25,962 nucleotides of DNA from JADJPL01 sp041183125. Its GTDB lineage: Bacteria; Bacteroidota; Bacteroidia; Chitinophagales; Saprospiraceae. Below, in pieces: positions 7,452-13,968 of the stretch. Below the pieces are notes generated by a model, which did no database searches, was not told the origin of the DNA, and saw only the letters and a program-made list of their open reading frames with translations. The stretch covers positions 1 to 25,962 of the forward strand of contig JBEGMH010000320.1 of NCBI GenBank assembly GCA_041183125.1, read 5' to 3'. Position 1 is the stretch's first letter. Each line of letters starts with the position of its first letter. Both the position numbers and the translations under genes were made by a program.

Positions 7452-7877
7452 ATGGAGGACTTGTCCAAACGCATACACCTGATCATCTACCGCTTCCGCG
7501 AAAAAGGCCTCGAGGTGTTCCTCCTCGACCCCACCGACGAGAACGAGTGGATCCTGCCTTCTCAACCCAGTGCTGAATACCCACCTGCCCCCCTCCTCAT
7601 GGACGCAGACAAACTCATCGAGCTGGACCCAGTCGAACAGGAAAACGGCGCCGTTGAACAAGGATGGGCCGTAGAAGCCGATTGGCACGAAATCCCTTCC
7701 CTCAAGTCCATGCTCTATGAAGATGCCCTCCAAATCATGGAAAAAATCAGGGAAATGGAAAAAGGCAGCTTCTTCGCATTCAAAGAAGCCCTCAAAAAAG
7801 TATTGCCCCACCAATATGCTTTCCTCAAGGAACTCAAGGAGATATTGAGCGACCGAAATTCCACTAAAAATATTTGA
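7452..7877 (+). CDS. Nudix-like protein lacking a recognisable Nudix box
   Basis: A 141-residue protein. The start MEDLSKRIHLIIYRFREKG followed by LEVFLLDP and EWILPS looks like the first strands of a Nudix hydrolase (an IIYR...GLEVFLL...EWILP pattern). The end (FKEALKKVLPHQYAFLKELKEIL) also resembles the closing helix of that fold. The catalytic GX5EX7REUXEEXGU box is not visible in between, so a hydrolase function should not be assumed; it may be a binding-only relative. A longer frame opens at 7380 but overlaps the previous gene by 59 bases, so the Met at 7452 is preferred. It forms a tight pair with the membrane-anchored gene upstream. Confidence 0.75.
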   Translation: MEDLSKRIHLIIYRFREKGLEVFLLDPTDENEWILPSQPSAEYPPAPLLMDADKLIELDPVEQENGAVEQGWAVEADWHEIPSLKSMLYEDALQIMEKIREMEKGSFFAFKEALKKVLPHQYAFLKELKEILSDRNSTKNI

Positions 7878-7911
7878 GGCCCTGAAACCGGGTTTTTCAC
7901 GCGGATTTCAG

Positions 7912-7919
7912 TACATTTA
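7912..7919 (+). promoter_or_regulatory. possible -7 box for the transaldolase gene
   Basis: TACATTTA has one mismatch to TAnnTTTG. If used, transcription would begin after the first possible ATG at 7919, favouring the ATG at 7940. A six-base inverted repeat (TATGCG at 7918-7923, CGCATA at 7933-7938) lies between the box and the start codon. Confidence 0.3.
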
Positions 7920-7939
7920 TGCGAAATTTTTACGCATAC

Positions 7940-8596
7940 ATGAAATTCTTCATAGATACAGCCAATCTGGCACATATTCAGGAAGCAAAAGACCTGGGAA
8001 TACTGGATGGCGTGACGACGAACCCGTCCTTGATGGCCAAAGAAGGTATTTCCGGCGAAGAAAATATCCGAAACCACTACAAATACATCTGTGAACTGGT
8101 GGACGGGGACGTGAGCGCTGAAGTAATTGCTACGGACTTCGAGGGTATGGTGGCCGAAGGCCGCAGCCTCGCCGGCATCGCCCCTAATATCGTGGTGAAA
8201 GTGCCCATGACCCGCGACGGTATAAAAGCCATCAGCCATTTTGCCGAGCGCGGAATCCGCACCAACTGTACCCTGGTGTTCTCTGCCGCCCAGGCAATCC
8301 TGGCTGCCAAAGCAGGGGCATCCTATCTATCCCCTTTTATCGGCCGCGTAGACGATATCAACTGGAATGGGATGGGGCTCATCCGGGAAATCGCTGAGAT
8401 CTACGCCATCCAGGGATACGACACGGAAATCCTGGCCGCTTCCATTCGCAGCTCCCTGCATATCGTGGAAGCTGCAAAAGCCGGTGCCGATGTCGTCACC
8501 TGCCCCTTGCCCGCTATCCTCGGGATGCTCAACCACCCCCTCACGGACATTGGCCTGGCCAAGTTCCTGGAAGACCATCGAAAAGCAAACGCTTAA
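7940..8596 (+). CDS. fsa: transaldolase / fructose-6-phosphate aldolase family
   Basis: A 218-residue enzyme of the short transaldolase family (FSA/TalC), a decameric or pentameric class I aldolase that moves a dihydroxyacetone unit between sugar phosphates through a Schiff base. MKFFIDTANLAHIQEA gives Asp6, and DGVTTNPSL gives Asn28. The Schiff-base lysine is Lys87 in NIVVKVPMT, close to Lys85 of E. coli FSA. Further family segments are INCTLVFS-like RTNCTLVFSAAQA, SPFIGRVDDI and ILAASIRSS. Whether it acts as transaldolase or aldolase cannot be told from sequence by eye. The frame extends to 7919, but MKFFIDT is the conserved N-terminus. A strong terminator follows. Confidence 0.93.
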   Translation: MKFFIDTANLAHIQEAKDLGILDGVTTNPSLMAKEGISGEENIRNHYKYICELVDGDVSAEVIATDFEGMVAEGRSLAGIAPNIVVKVPMTRDGIKAISHFAERGIRTNCTLVFSAAQAILAAKAGASYLSPFIGRVDDINWNGMGLIREIAEIYAIQGYDTEILAASIRSSLHIVEAAKAGADVVTCPLPAILGMLNHPLTDIGLAKFLEDHRKANA

Positions 8597-8667
8597 ATAT
8601 ACAGACGGGAGGCACCGGAGGTGTCCTTTCCCTCTATTTTGGACAGAGGTTATCTATATACCATTTT

Positions 8668-8705
8668 GAGGAACAGACCGCTACGCGCTGTTCCTCTTTT
8701 TTTTT
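8668..8705 (+). terminator. intrinsic terminator after the transaldolase gene
   Basis: A perfect nine-base stem, GAGGAACAG (8668-8676) with CTGTTCCTC (8688-8696), has an 11-base loop and is followed by nine T. The T-run overlaps the stop codon of the convergent phosphorylase gene. It is directional: read on the minus strand the A-run comes before the stem. Confidence 0.9.
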
Positions 8706-9585
8706 ACAGCGCAATAATCTGCTCGAGCCGTGCAGTGATCATCTGGTCTATGTGCGTGTATGGGTCTGACAGGAAGGTCTTGTTGATCCGGTTGCCCAAC
8801 ACGACGTTACAGGAAACCGCCTCGTGGCCCAACAGCCGTGCCAGGCCGAAAAGGGCAGAGGTCTCCATCTCAAAATTGGCGATGCGGTAGCCTTCATAGC
8901 GAAAATACCGCAGGGTGTCCATTTCAGCGGCGGTCAGCCGTGTAGGAGCCCTTAGTTGCCGCCCCTGAGGGCCGTAAAACCCCGGACTGGTCAGCGTAAT
9001 GACTTGTTCTGTGTTGCTGCCCAGGGTTTCGGATAGGGCGGGGCTGCCTTCAAAGACGTAAGGGGGCACCGGTAGGGCCACCTGCGTCTGTTGGAATACC
9101 TCCAGCGCAGCGAGCAGTCCTAATTCGCGAGGAGTGTTTTGGTAGGCATAGTAGCGCATCAAGTTGTCAAGTCCAAGGCCAAAACGGGAAATCACTTGTT
9201 GCCCGGGGGCTATGTCTTCTTGTATCGCCCCACAAGTGCCCAGCCGAATAAGGCGCAGCCGAGTGGGGTGCTCTTTGGGCATACGGGTTCCGAAGTCGTA
9301 ATTGGCTAACGCGTCGAGTTCGTTCACGGCGATATCTATGTTGTCGGGGCCAATCCCTGTGGAGAGCACTGTGATTCGTTTTTGCCCGATACGCCCGGTA
9401 TGGGTCACGAACTCCCTTTTGGATACCTGGGTGTCCAAGTGGTCGAAGTGCCTCGAGACACGGGCCACCCGACCAGGATCGCCCACGGTGATGATGGTGT
9501 CCGCTATTTCATCTGGGTGGAGGCCTAGGTGGTATATCCGGCCTTCCGGGGTGATGATCAATTCAGAATCGGATAGGTAAGCCAT
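8704..9585 (-). CDS. nucleoside phosphorylase, uridine phosphorylase-like
   Basis: A 293-residue cytosolic enzyme of the PNP/UDP phosphorylase family, which splits a nucleoside with phosphate to free base and ribose 1-phosphate in nucleoside salvage. Visible family features: ITVGDPGRVARVSRHFD (phosphate-binding loop with the GDPGR arginine), VLSTGIGPDNIDIAVNELDAL, LIRLGTCGAIQ, and near the end IANFEMETSALFGLARLLGHEA, which carries the Glu-Met-Glu sugar-binding signature. The substrate is probably uridine, but this is by overall resemblance. It is the last gene of the minus-strand cluster that begins at the DUF2795 gene and lies 20 bases after the putative lipoprotein gene. Confidence 0.88.
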   Translation of the reverse strand: MAYLSDSELIITPEGRIYHLGLHPDEIADTIITVGDPGRVARVSRHFDHLDTQVSKREFVTHTGRIGQKRITVLSTGIGPDNIDIAVNELDALANYDFGTRMPKEHPTRLRLIRLGTCGAIQEDIAPGQQVISRFGLGLDNLMRYYAYQNTPRELGLLAALEVFQQTQVALPVPPYVFEGSPALSETLGSNTEQVITLTSPGFYGPQGRQLRAPTRLTAAEMDTLRYFRYEGYRIANFEMETSALFGLARLLGHEAVSCNVVLGNRINKTFLSDPYTHIDQMITARLEQIIAL

Positions 9586-9605
9586 AGATAATCAATTGGT
9601 TGGTC

Positions 9606-10283
9606 TTATTGTGGTAGATAACTGCCGGGGGTGTCCTTCTCGAAAGCCTGGCTGTTGCACCATGCGATATAGTCTTTTACGGCCAGGAGGGCTTCCTCAC
9701 AGGAGTGCCGGAGCATTGCTTTTTGGGAGGGGGGCAGGGTAGAACCTTTCGCTTCCTGCCCGATTTCGACCAGTATGGCCACGACGGATAGGTGCGCAGA
9801 TACGGCCTTTCGACAGCCCTCGAGGCTCGGGGAAGTCAGGTTTTGGCGCGCCTGCCCATAGTAGGCAGGTATTTTTTGGAGTAGGGGGATTACTTTCCCT
9901 AAGGTTTCTTCTGAAAACGGAGGGCTGGGTAGCGTCGCTGCCATCGCTTCAAAAAAATGATAGGCAGAGGGGTCCTGCCGGAGGGCGCGCACTTCTGCTT
10001 CAGCGTCGGTCAGTTGCTGCCGTAGGGTTTCGTATTGTTTTTTTTGGGTGGGCTGGAGGGAAGAAAAAGTTATTTCGTCTAAATCTATAGCTGCGGCCTG
10101 CAGGAAAGCCATTCGCTTTTGGAGGGTCTCCGGGCTGGGGAGTTGAGGCGGTCCCGGGCGCAAAGGCCGGTTCAGTTCGCGCAGCGTGCGGGCCTGCAGT
10201 TGATTCAGCCGGGAGGCGTCGCTGCAGGCAGTACCTGCGCACAACAGGAACGCGAAAAGCAAAGGGACATAAAAGGTGGGCAT
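9606..10283 (-). CDS. putative lipoprotein, unknown function
   Basis: A 225-residue exported protein. The start MPTFYVPLLFAFLLCAGTAC has a hydrophobic signal sequence with a candidate lipidated Cys20; the residue three before it is Gly, not the usual Leu, so the lipobox is imperfect. The mature part is helical and Leu/Gln-rich, with a Pro-rich stretch near residues 40-50. The segment around ETLGKVIPLLQKIPAYYGQARQNL weakly recalls the N-terminal region of DUF885 proteins, but the catalytic part of those is absent. The frame opens earlier at 10355, inside cmk; the Met at 10283, 13 bases after the cmk stop, gives the signal peptide and is preferred. Its location between cmk and the phosphorylase gene does not reveal a role. 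Confidence 0.75.
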   Translation of the reverse strand: MPTFYVPLLFAFLLCAGTACSDASRLNQLQARTLRELNRPLRPGPPQLPSPETLQKRMAFLQAAAIDLDEITFSSLQPTQKKQYETLRQQLTDAEAEVRALRQDPSAYHFFEAMAATLPSPPFSEETLGKVIPLLQKIPAYYGQARQNLTSPSLEGCRKAVSAHLSVVAILVEIGQEAKGSTLPPSQKAMLRHSCEEALLAVKDYIAWCNSQAFEKDTPGSYLPQ

Positions 10284-10296
10284 AGGGAGGGGTTGA

Positions 10297-10992
10297 TTAG
10301 AGAGGAGGGGACATACGCGCCTGGGCAAGGGTGTGCACGAGCAGCAGCTGCTCATATTGGCTGAGGTTGGTATTGTCTATGACAATGGCGTCGCTCGCCC
10401 GGAGCAGGGGGCTTTCGCTACGGGTAGCGTCTATATAATCCCGTTCCAGGAGGTTTTTCCGGATTTCGTCGGCGGGGGCATCAATGCCTTTCTGTGCCAA
10501 CTGCAGTTGGCGTCGGCATACCCGCTCCTCAGTGGAAGCGGTCAGGAAGATCTTCAGTTCTGCCATGGGAAAAACGACGGTACCGATATCCCTGCCGTCC
10601 ATGACAATCCCTTTTTCGCTGCCCAATGCTTGCTGTTGCTGTACCATGTTATGGCGTATCTCGGGGACGGTGGCGACCGGACTGACCCGTGCTGCGATCT
10701 CCATGGAGCGTATTTCGAGTTCTACGTCCTCTCCGTTCAGTAGGGTGTGCGGTCCATCTGCTCCTTTTTCAAAGCGTATGCGTATCTGTTCGAGTGCTTT
10801 TTTGATAGCAGGCCGGTCGGACACGGCGATCCCATTTCGGAGCAGGTAGAGGGTTACTGCCCGGTACATAGCACCGGAGTCTATGAACAGGTATCCCAAT
10901 TCGGCAGCCAGGGCTTTAGCGAGGGTGCTCTTTCCGCAGGAGGAATACCCGTCTATGGCGATGATGATCCTGGATGGGGGCATGGCAGGCAT
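10297..10992 (-). CDS. cmk: cytidylate kinase
   Basis: Cmk phosphorylates CMP and dCMP with ATP. The 231 residues hold the P-loop GYSSCGKST near the N-terminus, the FIDSGAMYRAVTLYLL segment, the CMP-binding DGRDIGTVVFP motif, the lid arginines in ERVCRRQLQLAQKG, and the signature RDYIDATRSESPLLRASDA. The open frame extends upstream to 11172, but those codons overlap the DUF2795 gene and are partly the hairpin at 10995-11039, so the Met at 10992 or the one three codons later is the real start. The hairpin ends only a few bases before the ATG. The putative lipoprotein gene follows after 13 bases. Confidence 0.95.
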   Translation of the reverse strand: MPAMPPSRIIIAIDGYSSCGKSTLAKALAAELGYLFIDSGAMYRAVTLYLLRNGIAVSDRPAIKKALEQIRIRFEKGADGPHTLLNGEDVELEIRSMEIAARVSPVATVPEIRHNMVQQQQALGSEKGIVMDGRDIGTVVFPMAELKIFLTASTEERVCRRQLQLAQKGIDAPADEIRKNLLERDYIDATRSESPLLRASDAIVIDNTNLSQYEQLLLVHTLAQARMSPPL

Positions 10993-10994
10993 AA

Positions 10995-11039
10995 ACAAAA
11001 TCACCGGCAGGCGACCGATTCCCCTGCCGGTGATTTTGT
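10995..11039 (-). terminator. 17-bp hairpin between the DUF2795 gene and cmk
   Basis: A perfect 17-base stem (10995-11011 with 11023-11039) has an 11-base loop. Read on the minus strand, the 3' arm ends in TTTTG and is followed by TTT, like an intrinsic terminator, 20 bases after the DUF2795 stop. It lies just before the cmk ATG at 10992, so partial read-through or an effect on cmk translation is possible. No other promoter for cmk is evident. Confidence 0.65.
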
Positions 11040-11059
11040 ATACTTTGAGCGTACAAAAA

Positions 11060-11281
11060 TCAATATTCGTCTTCGTTGAACAGAAAGTCGTCTTTTCGGG
11101 GGTAATCGGGCCAGATGTCTTCGAGTCCTTCATACAACTCCCCTTCATCTTCCATTTCCTGAAGATTTTCAATGACTTCGAGGGGTGCCCCCGATCGGAG
11201 GGCGTAATCTATGAGTTCATCGCGGCTGGCAGGCCAGGGGGCATCCTCCAGATATTGGGCGAGTTCTAGTGTCCAGTACAT
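11060..11281 (-). CDS. DUF2795-like small acidic protein
   Basis: A 73-residue soluble protein. The core LAQYLEDAPWPASRDELIDY followed by ALRSGAPLEVIENLQEM matches the DUF2795 pattern, in which a PAsreeLvdyA-like helix is followed by a Gly-Ala turn and a second helix. The remaining third is strongly acidic and aromatic (DIWPDYPRKDDFLFNEDEY). The function of the family is not established to my knowledge. It has its own promoter-like site and is the first gene of a tight cluster with cmk. Confidence 0.85.
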   Translation of the reverse strand: MYWTLELAQYLEDAPWPASRDELIDYALRSGAPLEVIENLQEMEDEGELYEGLEDIWPDYPRKDDFLFNEDEY

Positions 11282-11320
11282 AAGTTAGTGGTAAAATTTT
11301 GTGAACATGCTGAATAGGGC

Positions 11321-11349
11321 TTAAGGTAGCCTCTACAATTTTAATGCAA
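11321..11349 (-). promoter_or_regulatory. promoter of the DUF2795-cmk cluster
   Basis: On the minus strand a TTG (11347-11349) is followed after 18 bases by TACCTTAA (11321-11328), close to the Bacteroidota TTTG-N19-TAnnTTTG arrangement. Transcription would start near 11314, leaving a leader of about 33 bases. The surrounding DNA is A/T-rich. Confidence 0.5.
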
Positions 11350-11411
11350 TTTTCTGAAATAAAATCCAAAAATAAAACACTTCGCAGGGGAAGCTAAAAA
11401 AAAGACGCACT

Positions 11412-11446
11412 TAAAAACAAGGGGGTGGGGATTCGGGCATTCCCCC
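11412..11446 (-). terminator. probable terminator after the transglutaminase-like gene
   Basis: Read on the minus strand, GGGGGA pairs with TCCCC across a nine-base loop, and TTGTTTTTAA follows a few bases later. The stem is short and several G/C pairings compete, but the position, just after the stop at 11454 and before the next promoter, fits. Confidence 0.5.
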
Positions 11447-11453
11447 ATACCGT

Positions 11454-12635
11454 TCAACGCCCAGGAGTAAACGTGAGAATGACGTCATACGGTTCATTGC
11501 TGAAGACAGGAGGGTTGGCCTGGAACAGGGAAACGCGGTTTGGTCCGGTGGGGTCACATACGACATAGTCCCGCCCGCGGTAGGGGATGTGTTCCCCCTT
11601 CAATCCGGGGAGGTCCACTGCTATGCTGACATGATCGGCATTCGATACGGCGATCGCCGGTAGGGGGAGCAAGGCGCGGATTAGGGCAAAAAGCAGGGCT
11701 GAGCGGTCTTCGCAGTCGCTAAAAGGGTAGAAGAAAAGCTCTTCTGGAATCATGGGCTTTTCTCTTCCGTAGGCTTCCTCATCGGTTTTGTAAGCAAAGG
11801 CAGACCGGGTGAACGCCACCAGTAGGTCCAGGGCTTCCATCTGGCTTTTCCCCTGGATGAGCTGTCGTAGTCCGGGCAGCAGGGAAGATTGCAGGGCGGT
11901 GGAAGGCGGTGCGGACAAGTAGTGGTGGTGTCCGACAAAGGGGTAATCGCGCACCCAGTCAATGACAGCGCGGTCAATATCGAGCATCAGGTGATGGGTA
12001 TTCCCTGCATAGAAGAAGGACACCTGGCGCATTTCACACTGTTCGGGGAGCTGGGGCAGCTTTTCCAAAGACATGGAAAAAGAGCGGGTGTCGGATGGCA
12101 GGGCTGGTTCTACAATATATACCATGCTGGAATCGGCTGCCAGAGCCCCTTGCCGCGTAAGGTGGTAGTATGCGCGGCCGTTTTCCTCTAAAAAAGGCAC
12201 TTCTGCAATTTGATCTTCGGAGTAGATATAGGTTTGGGCGGTTTGCCCGTAGCCGGCCAGGATCACATCCCAACCGGATTCCCGGAGCAGGAAAGCCGTC
12301 AGGATTTCCTGTTCTGCCGGGGAGTGTTTGGGGAGAACAACACGGGCAGCGGACTGGATCAGTTGCAGGGACAACCAGTCGTTGAGGGCGTACTCCTGGC
12401 GCGCCTTTGTGATTCCATCGAGTAGTGTGTGCGCCTGGTGCTGTTTGAGGTACTCAAAAGGGCGTGCGAAGAGCAGATTAAGAGCGTTGGGCAGGCGCCA
12501 GTTCCGCAGTTCGTCCGTATAACTGACCTGTACCTCTATCGAGTAAAAAGGAAAACGGAGACTGTGTAGGTTCCCTTTGGCGGGGGAACCGGAAAGGCAG
12601 CAAAGAGCCAGGATCAGGCAGCAGCGCAGCACCAT
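11454..12635 (-). CDS. secreted transglutaminase-like protein
   Basis: A 393-residue protein with a probable Sec signal (MVLRCCLILALCCLSGSPAKG). The C-terminal third has the Cys-His-Asp order of transglutaminase/cysteine-protease-like folds: Cys308 in FSDCEDRSALLFALI, His335 in NADHVSIAV and Asp361 in YVVCDPTGP. The acidic ED after the Cys and the hydrophobic helix after it are typical of that superfamily. The N-terminal 250 residues are not recognised. The reaction is unknown; bacterial members can be proteases, amidases or cross-linkers. The frame opens earlier at 12749, but those codons overlap queA and a large hairpin and carry no signal, so the Met at 12635 is preferred. It follows queA by 88 bases. 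Confidence 0.75.
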   Translation of the reverse strand: MVLRCCLILALCCLSGSPAKGNLHSLRFPFYSIEVQVSYTDELRNWRLPNALNLLFARPFEYLKQHQAHTLLDGITKARQEYALNDWLSLQLIQSAARVVLPKHSPAEQEILTAFLLRESGWDVILAGYGQTAQTYIYSEDQIAEVPFLEENGRAYYHLTRQGALAADSSMVYIVEPALPSDTRSFSMSLEKLPQLPEQCEMRQVSFFYAGNTHHLMLDIDRAVIDWVRDYPFVGHHHYLSAPPSTALQSSLLPGLRQLIQGKSQMEALDLLVAFTRSAFAYKTDEEAYGREKPMIPEELFFYPFSDCEDRSALLFALIRALLPLPAIAVSNADHVSIAVDLPGLKGEHIPYRGRDYVVCDPTGPNRVSLFQANPPVFSNEPYDVILTFTPGR

Positions 12636-12670
12636 CTGCAGGGCGTTCGTACGCAGTAGGTTGAAGGTTT

Positions 12671-12719
12671 GTTGCACGGGGCCGGTATAGGGCAACAAAC
12701 CCTGCCGGTCCCGTGCAAC
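12671..12719 (-). repeat. long imperfect hairpin between queA and the transglutaminase-like gene
   Basis: GTTGCACGGG (12671-12680) and CCCGTGCAAC (12710-12719) are exact inverted repeats. Inside them, after one mismatch, CCGG pairs with CCGG, and further in AGGG with CCCT, giving one long imperfect stem. It begins five bases after the queA stop codon. No T-run follows on either strand, so it may protect or process the mRNA 3' end, or be a REP-like element, rather than be an intrinsic terminator. Confidence 0.55.
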
Positions 12720-12723
12720 GAGC

Positions 12724-13788
12724 TTATAGGATAAGCATGGCATCTCCATAGCTGAAGAAGCGGTATTCTTCGCGGATGGCTTCTTGATAGGCTTCCATGA
12801 TCAATTCGTAGCCCCCAAACGCACAGACCATGATCAACAGGCTGGATTTGGGCAGATGGAAGTTGGTCACCATGGAGTTGGCAATGGTAAATTCGTAGGG
12901 AGGGAAGATGAACTTGTTCGTCCAGCCCTCGGCGGGTTTGAGATAGCCTTCTGCAGAGACGGCAGACTCGACGGCGCGCATAGACGTGGTACCTACCGAG
13001 CAGATGCGGCTCCGGCGTTCTTTGGCCTTGTTCACCAACTCAGCGGATTCCGGGGGGATACGAAAGTACTCGGCGTCCATTTTGTGTTTGGAGAGGTCTT
13101 CCACATCTATGCTGCGGAAGGTGCCCAGGCCGATGTGCAGGGTGATTTCAGCAAATTCGAGTCCTTTGATTTCGAGTCTTTTAAGTAGTTCCCGGCTAAA
13201 GTGGAGGCCTGCGGTGGGGGCTGCGACGGCACCTACTTCGCGGGCATAGACCGTTTGGTAGCGGTCGCGGTCTGATTCTTCGTTGGGTCGGGTAATGTAC
13301 TTCGGCAGGGGCGTATTGCCCAGGGTGTACAACTCTTTTTGGAACGCCTCTTCCGGGCCGTCATAGAGGAAGCGAATGGTCCTGCCACGGGAGGTCGTAT
13401 TGTCCACTACCTCCGCTACGAGGATATCGTTGTCTTCTTCGTCGCTGAAGTACAGTTTGTTGCCTACCCGGATTTTCCGGGCCGGATCCACCAGGACGTC
13501 CCAGAGACGGGCGTCTGCGTTGAGTTCGCGGAGCAGGAATACTTCGATTTTAGCGCCGGTCTTTTCCTTTCGTCCGTACAAACGGGCTGGGAATACCTTG
13601 GTATTGTTGAAGACCATGACATCCCCTTCGTCGAAATAGCCCAGGATATCTTTGAAGATCTTGTGTTCGATTTTACCCGTTTCGCGGTGGATGACCATCA
13701 TACGGGCATGGTCTCGGTTTTCAGCGGGGTATTGCGCGATAAGTTTTTTTGGGAGCTCGAAATTAAATTGAGAGAGCTTGGTTCGCAT
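12724..13788 (-). CDS. queA: tRNA preQ1(34) S-adenosylmethionine ribosyltransferase-isomerase
   Basis: QueA moves the ribosyl part of S-adenosylmethionine onto preQ1 in tRNA to make epoxyqueuosine, the penultimate step of queuosine synthesis. The 354 residues match the family length. Seen in order: LSQFNFELPKKLIAQYPAENRDHARMMV, the DVMVFNNTKVFPARLYGRK segment, VGAVAAPTAGLHFSRELL, ITLHIGLGTFRSI, the GTTSMRAVESA segment and the C-terminal NFHLPKSSLLIMVCAFGGYE. The open frame begins at 13821, but the -7 box at 13819-13826 excludes that start; the Met at 13788 gives the conserved N-terminus. It diverges from the permease gene. Confidence 0.96.
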   Translation of the reverse strand: MRTKLSQFNFELPKKLIAQYPAENRDHARMMVIHRETGKIEHKIFKDILGYFDEGDVMVFNNTKVFPARLYGRKEKTGAKIEVFLLRELNADARLWDVLVDPARKIRVGNKLYFSDEEDNDILVAEVVDNTTSRGRTIRFLYDGPEEAFQKELYTLGNTPLPKYITRPNEESDRDRYQTVYAREVGAVAAPTAGLHFSRELLKRLEIKGLEFAEITLHIGLGTFRSIDVEDLSKHKMDAEYFRIPPESAELVNKAKERRSRICSVGTTSMRAVESAVSAEGYLKPAEGWTNKFIFPPYEFTIANSMVTNFHLPKSSLLIMVCAFGGYELIMEAYQEAIREEYRFFSYGDAMLIL

Positions 13789-13818
13789 CAGCATGAAGGA
13801 TTTTTCAAAAAATGAACA

Positions 13819-13826
13819 CAAAATTA
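13819..13826 (-). promoter_or_regulatory. -7 box for queA
   Basis: TAATTTTG on the minus strand exactly matches TAnnTTTG and lies 30 bases before the chosen queA ATG. No -33 element is clear; the upstream DNA is a T-run. Confidence 0.5.
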
Positions 13827-13941
13827 AAAAAAAATTGGCATATTACCCGCCCGATATGCTTTTCTATCTGAATAAAGCGGCTACTGGGCAGAAAAAGCCG
13901 GTTTTTCATCGAATGGATTCGCCGGTTCGCCACAAACGAGC

Positions 13942-13949
13942 TACCTTCG
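13942..13949 (+). promoter_or_regulatory. -7 box for the permease gene
   Basis: TACCTTCG has one mismatch to TAnnTTTG; TTCG at 13918-13921, 20 bases upstream, may be the -33 element. The ATG follows 19 bases later. Confidence 0.4.
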
Positions 13950-13968
13950 GGGCTGAAAAACAGGAGCG

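Noticed and set aside
7452..7877. Annotation as an active Nudix hydrolase
   Set aside because: The ends resemble the fold but the catalytic Nudix box is not seen.
8668..8705. Bidirectional terminator at the transaldolase/phosphorylase junction
   Set aside because: Only the plus strand has a T-run after the stem; on the minus strand the A-run comes first, so only the plus-strand direction is supported.
10992..11172. 60-residue N-terminal extension of cmk
   Set aside because: The extra codons overlap the DUF2795 gene and a terminator-like hairpin, and Cmk proteins start just before the P-loop.
12635..12749. 38-residue N-terminal extension of the transglutaminase-like protein
   Set aside because: It overlaps the end of queA and the 49-base hairpin; the later Met begins a clear signal peptide.
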